From Flavobacteriales bacterium (lineage in GTDB: Bacteria; Bacteroidota; Bacteroidia; Flavobacteriales_D; Cryomorphaceae): a stretch of 26,117 nt of DNA. This document shows positions 23,592 to 26,117 of the stretch, piece after piece (the stretch's first letter is position 1; each line of letters opens with the position of its first letter). The translations under genes were made by a program, and so were the position numbers. The stretch is from contig JAIVHQ010000229.1 in NCBI GenBank assembly GCA_020200995.1, positions 1 to 26,117 on the forward strand, in the 5' to 3' direction. Under the pieces are notes generated by a model, which had not been told where the DNA came from, ran no database searches, and worked only from the letters and a program-made list of their open reading frames with translations.

Positions 23592-25882
23592 GAGCGACGC
23601 TGCCATCGGAGTCACGCAAGGGCCGGGGCCAATGCACGGCAGGCCGCCATTGGTGGCGCACGGCAGTTGTCCTCATGGTATTAGGGGTGGCCGCCTTTTC
23701 GGCAAATACGGCAAACGCCCAGCGGGTGCAGGACTGGCTGCGGCTGGCTGAAGATGCGCTGGAAGAAAACGACCCCTACGGAGCACTCCGCTACATGGAA
23801 ATAGTGATGGAAACCGACAGCAACAGGGCCCGCCACAATTACCTCTACGCCGAGGCCTTGCGACACAACAACAGATACGCGAAATCGGCTTACTACTACA
23901 ATAAAATCTACCGCCGCGATCAGGACCGGTTCTTTCCGGAAGGAGGTTTTTGGCTGGCCACGATGCACAAGCAGGCGGGCAACTACACCGAATCGAAGAA
24001 AATATGGCGGCGCGTGCGCGATGCCAACACACACGAACCCCAAGGCTACAAGCACCGAAAAGCCATTCAGGAGATGCGCTCATGCGACCTGGCTGAAGTG
24101 TGGAGCGGCGGGCCCGACGGCTTTGAGCTCGAACCCGTACCGAGGGGCACCAATACCGAGGCGAGCGAATTTGCCGGAGCGGTGACCCCTTCCGGAGCCC
24201 TCGTGTATTCTGCACTCCGCGGCGAGACCGACGACAAAGGCCGGGTGAAAAACCCTAAAAGCTACAACGTGCGCCTCTACATCTCGAAATCGCCGAAGTG
24301 GGACGCTTCCGAGCCCTTCGCGCCGATGCCCGGCACGGAGGGCGACGCCAATTTTGCCGTGAGCAGCGACAGCACCTACACCGCATTTACGGCCATTGAG
24401 GGCGGAAGGCCGGCGATATACCTCGCGGGCGGAAGCCGTGGCAGTGGGTTTTTAAAAGTTCTTCCCGCGGATGTTTCCGACTCGGCCTATTATTCGCACC
24501 CGGCATTCGGCGAGGTGGACGGGCGGGCGGTGCTGTTTTTCACCTCCGACCGCGAGGGCGGCGAGGGCATGCTCGACATTTGGTACCTCGATTTGGAAAC
24601 GCCGGGAAAACCTCCGGTGAATCCCGGCCCACCCTTAAACACGCCCGGCAATGAGGTGACCCCTTTTTTCCGGAAGGACAAAGCGCAGCTCTACTTCGCT
24701 TCTGACTGGCACCACGGATTCGGGGGGTACGATATTTTCAACACTGAGCGCAACGGTGAGAAATACGCGGTGCCGAAAAACATGAAAAAACCGTGGAACA
24801 CAATGGGCAACGACCTTTATTACAATTTCAACAGAGCAGCCGGCGCCGGCACCATCACTTCCGACAGAGCAGGGGCCGTGCAGCGGGAAAACGAAGGGTG
24901 CTGCAATGACTTGTGGCGGTTTGAGGAGGCCGATTTTGAGTATGAGGACACCCTCTACATCTCCTCGCTCGAGGTGCTCAACGACTACCTGCCCGTGACC
25001 TTGTATTTTCACAACGACGAACCCGACCCGCGCAACAGGCGTGATACCACAGCCCTCACCTATTTCGAAACCTACTACGACTACCTCGACCTGCTGCCCG
25101 AATACCAATCGCAATATCGCGCGGGCCTCGATCCCGAAGCGGGCGTGGAGGCCGAGGAAGCCATGGACATGTTCTTTTTGGAAAAGGTGGACAAGGGAGT
25201 GAACGACCTGTCGTTTTTTGCGCCGCTCCTTCTCAAAGAGCTGGAAGCGGGTGAGGAAATCCAGCTGACGGTGCGCGGATTCGCCAGTCCCCTGGCCGAA
25301 ACGGATTACAACGTGAAGCTCACTTCGCGGCGCATCGTATCGCTCGAAAACTACCTGCGAAATTTCGAAGGCGGGGCTTTTCTGCCCTACATGGAAGGCA
25401 GGGCTGAGGGCGGTGGCATGCTCGAAATCGTCCGGGTGCCCTTCGGAGAGTACACCGCCGAAACCTTGGTGAGCGACAACCCCAACGAGTCAGACGCCGT
25501 GTGGAGCATCGGCGCGGCGCTGGAGCGAAAAATCGAAATCTCATCGGTGCAACGTGCCCCCGCCGATTCGACGACCGCTGCGGTGACCTTCGCAAGTGAA
25601 ATCGCCGACCTCGGCGCCGTCAGGGCAGGCACGGAAGTGCCCTTCAGCTTCGTATTTGAAGTGGGTGCCGGCGCCGATTTCACCATCGACTCCATCGCTT
25701 GCGACAGAGATGTGATTCGCCTCGACGACATCGAACCCGTTTACGCAGCGGGCAGCCCCGGGGTGATCAGCGGCTTGTGGATCGGCGGCGATCGAGGTGG
25801 CAAGATTCGGGAGTCCATCGTCCTGTTCGGGAATACGGCGGGGGGAGAACGGGAGTTGAATGTTGTGTTGGAAGTAAAATGA
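23588..25882 (+). CDS. PorE-like OmpA family protein (TPR, PD40 propeller, OmpA, DUF1573-like)
   Basis: A 764-residue envelope protein. A basic leader ends in a hydrophobic segment TAVVLMVLGVAAFSANTANAQ (no lipobox). Helical TPR-like repeats follow at ~45-165 (ALEENDPYGALRYMEIVMETD, YAKSAYYYNKIY). A PD40/WD40-type beta-propeller spans ~175-460 (LFFTSDREGGEGMLDIWYLDL, LYFASDWHHGFGGYDIFNTE). An OmpA-like peptidoglycan-binding region lies at ~540-650 (LTVRGFASPLAETDYNVKLTSRR). This architecture matches PorE and related T9SS proteins that link the outer-membrane machinery to peptidoglycan. Unusually, ~665-764 reads as a DUF1573-like Ig domain (DLGAVRAGTEVPFSFVFEV, a single Cys in DSIACDRD, then closing strands). 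ATG at 23588 overlaps the porP stop codon (ATGA); a TTG at 23573 is less likely. It is third in a coupled operon. Confidence 0.85.
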   Translation: MRATLPSESRKGRGQCTAGRHWWRTAVVLMVLGVAAFSANTANAQRVQDWLRLAEDALEENDPYGALRYMEIVMETDSNRARHNYLYAEALRHNNRYAKSAYYYNKIYRRDQDRFFPEGGFWLATMHKQAGNYTESKKIWRRVRDANTHEPQGYKHRKAIQEMRSCDLAEVWSGGPDGFELEPVPRGTNTEASEFAGAVTPSGALVYSALRGETDDKGRVKNPKSYNVRLYISKSPKWDASEPFAPMPGTEGDANFAVSSDSTYTAFTAIEGGRPAIYLAGGSRGSGFLKVLPADVSDSAYYSHPAFGEVDGRAVLFFTSDREGGEGMLDIWYLDLETPGKPPVNPGPPLNTPGNEVTPFFRKDKAQLYFASDWHHGFGGYDIFNTERNGEKYAVPKNMKKPWNTMGNDLYYNFNRAAGAGTITSDRAGAVQRENEGCCNDLWRFEEADFEYEDTLYISSLEVLNDYLPVTLYFHNDEPDPRNRRDTTALTYFETYYDYLDLLPEYQSQYRAGLDPEAGVEAEEAMDMFFLEKVDKGVNDLSFFAPLLLKELEAGEEIQLTVRGFASPLAETDYNVKLTSRRIVSLENYLRNFEGGAFLPYMEGRAEGGGMLEIVRVPFGEYTAETLVSDNPNESDAVWSIGAALERKIEISSVQRAPADSTTAAVTFASEIADLGAVRAGTEVPFSFVFEVGAGADFTIDSIACDRDVIRLDDIEPVYAAGSPGVISGLWIGGDRGGKIRESIVLFGNTAGGERELNVVLEVK

Positions 25883-25929
25883 TCAGATGGGCGGGGTTGT
25901 GCTATGAATGAACGCTGATCTTTTCGGTT

Positions 25930-26096
25930 ACCTTACGCCGTAAGGTTTCGCAGGATTTGTAATCCTGCGTTCAGCCGGCTTGCCCATACGGGAATTCACA
26001 ATCGCATCTATTCTTCAAGAACTTTTCGATTTCAACATCGGTTTTGTCATCATTTTTGCTGGGCAAAAATGATGACAAAACCTTGGTGATTCACCA
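25930..26096. repeat. Array of six inverted repeats at the right edge
   Basis: Six separate perfect inverted repeats lie in 167 bp: ACCTTACG-C-CGTAAGGT (25930-25946), CGCAGGATT-tgt-AATCCTGCG (25949-25969), CCC-atac-GGG (25983-25992), TTCTT-c-AAGAA (26011-26021), a 20-bp stem with 3-nt loop (26040-26082; loop tgg at 26060-26062) and TGGTGA-t-TCACCA (26084-26096). There is no coding capacity and no T-run typical of a terminator after any stem. The first two resemble REP-type repeats that I associate with Bacteroidota intergenic regions; that association is from memory. The array starts 47 nt after the PorE-like gene and may continue beyond the window. Confidence 0.8.
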
Positions 26097-26117
26097 GCCC
26101 ACGGTTGCATTTCGGCT

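Noticed and set aside
25930..26096. Hairpin array considered as integron attC sites or a CRISPR array
   Set aside because: No conserved R/L boxes, gene cassettes, repeat unit or spacers are seen; the stems differ in sequence and length.

Overview
The window looks like chromosomal DNA of a Bacteroidota bacterium, probably Flavobacteriales-like or a relative. The evidence is several type IX secretion (T9SS) cargo and machinery proteins (a type A sorting domain, a CHU_C/type B sorting domain, PorP/SprF and a PorE-like OmpA protein), a TonB receptor paired with a DUF4249 lipoprotein, an S46 dipeptidyl-peptidase, DUF1573 proteins, and promoters matching the Bacteroidota TTTG / TAnnTTTG consensus rather than TTGACA / TATAAT. 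No plasmid, phage or complete insertion-sequence genes are seen.

Layout. 1-1971 (minus) is most of a secreted metzincin protease, cut by the left edge, with a run of 17 Glu codons. 1972-2624 is non-coding with an orphan minus-strand terminator. A small TerB-like protein (plus) and a NYN-cold-shock RNA-binding protein (minus) converge on a 163-bp palindromic repeat. A tRNA-Pro(GGG) follows, with a near-ideal promoter and a terminator. Next on the plus strand come a T9SS-secreted protein, a TonB receptor/DUF4249 operon and thioredoxin reductase. A second copy of the palindromic repeat lies between trxB and the convergent minus-strand gene at 11707-13038. That gene joins an ECF-type sigma factor, a helical anti-sigma-like segment, one membrane helix and a catalytically dead, truncated trypsin-like domain in a single reading frame. 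A C-terminal processing protease follows, broken by loss of its PDZ region, and then a DUF1573 protein. On the minus strand lie a membrane J-domain protein and a DPP11-type dipeptidyl-peptidase as a likely operon. The right part is a tightly coupled plus-strand operon of a giant type B adhesin, PorP/SprF and a PorE-like OmpA protein. The window ends in a dense array of inverted repeats.

How the genes work together. Much of the window concerns the cell envelope: export and surface anchoring (T9SS genes), outer-membrane uptake (TonB/DUF4249), periplasmic proteolysis (DPP11, the S41 remnant) and probably envelope sensing (the sigma/membrane/pseudo-trypsin fusion). The most unusual items are that fusion, the ~164-bp nested-palindrome repeat found at two convergent gene junctions, the hairpin array at the right edge and the broken S41 protease. 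All assignments come from reading the sequence and recalling family motifs; no database search was run.
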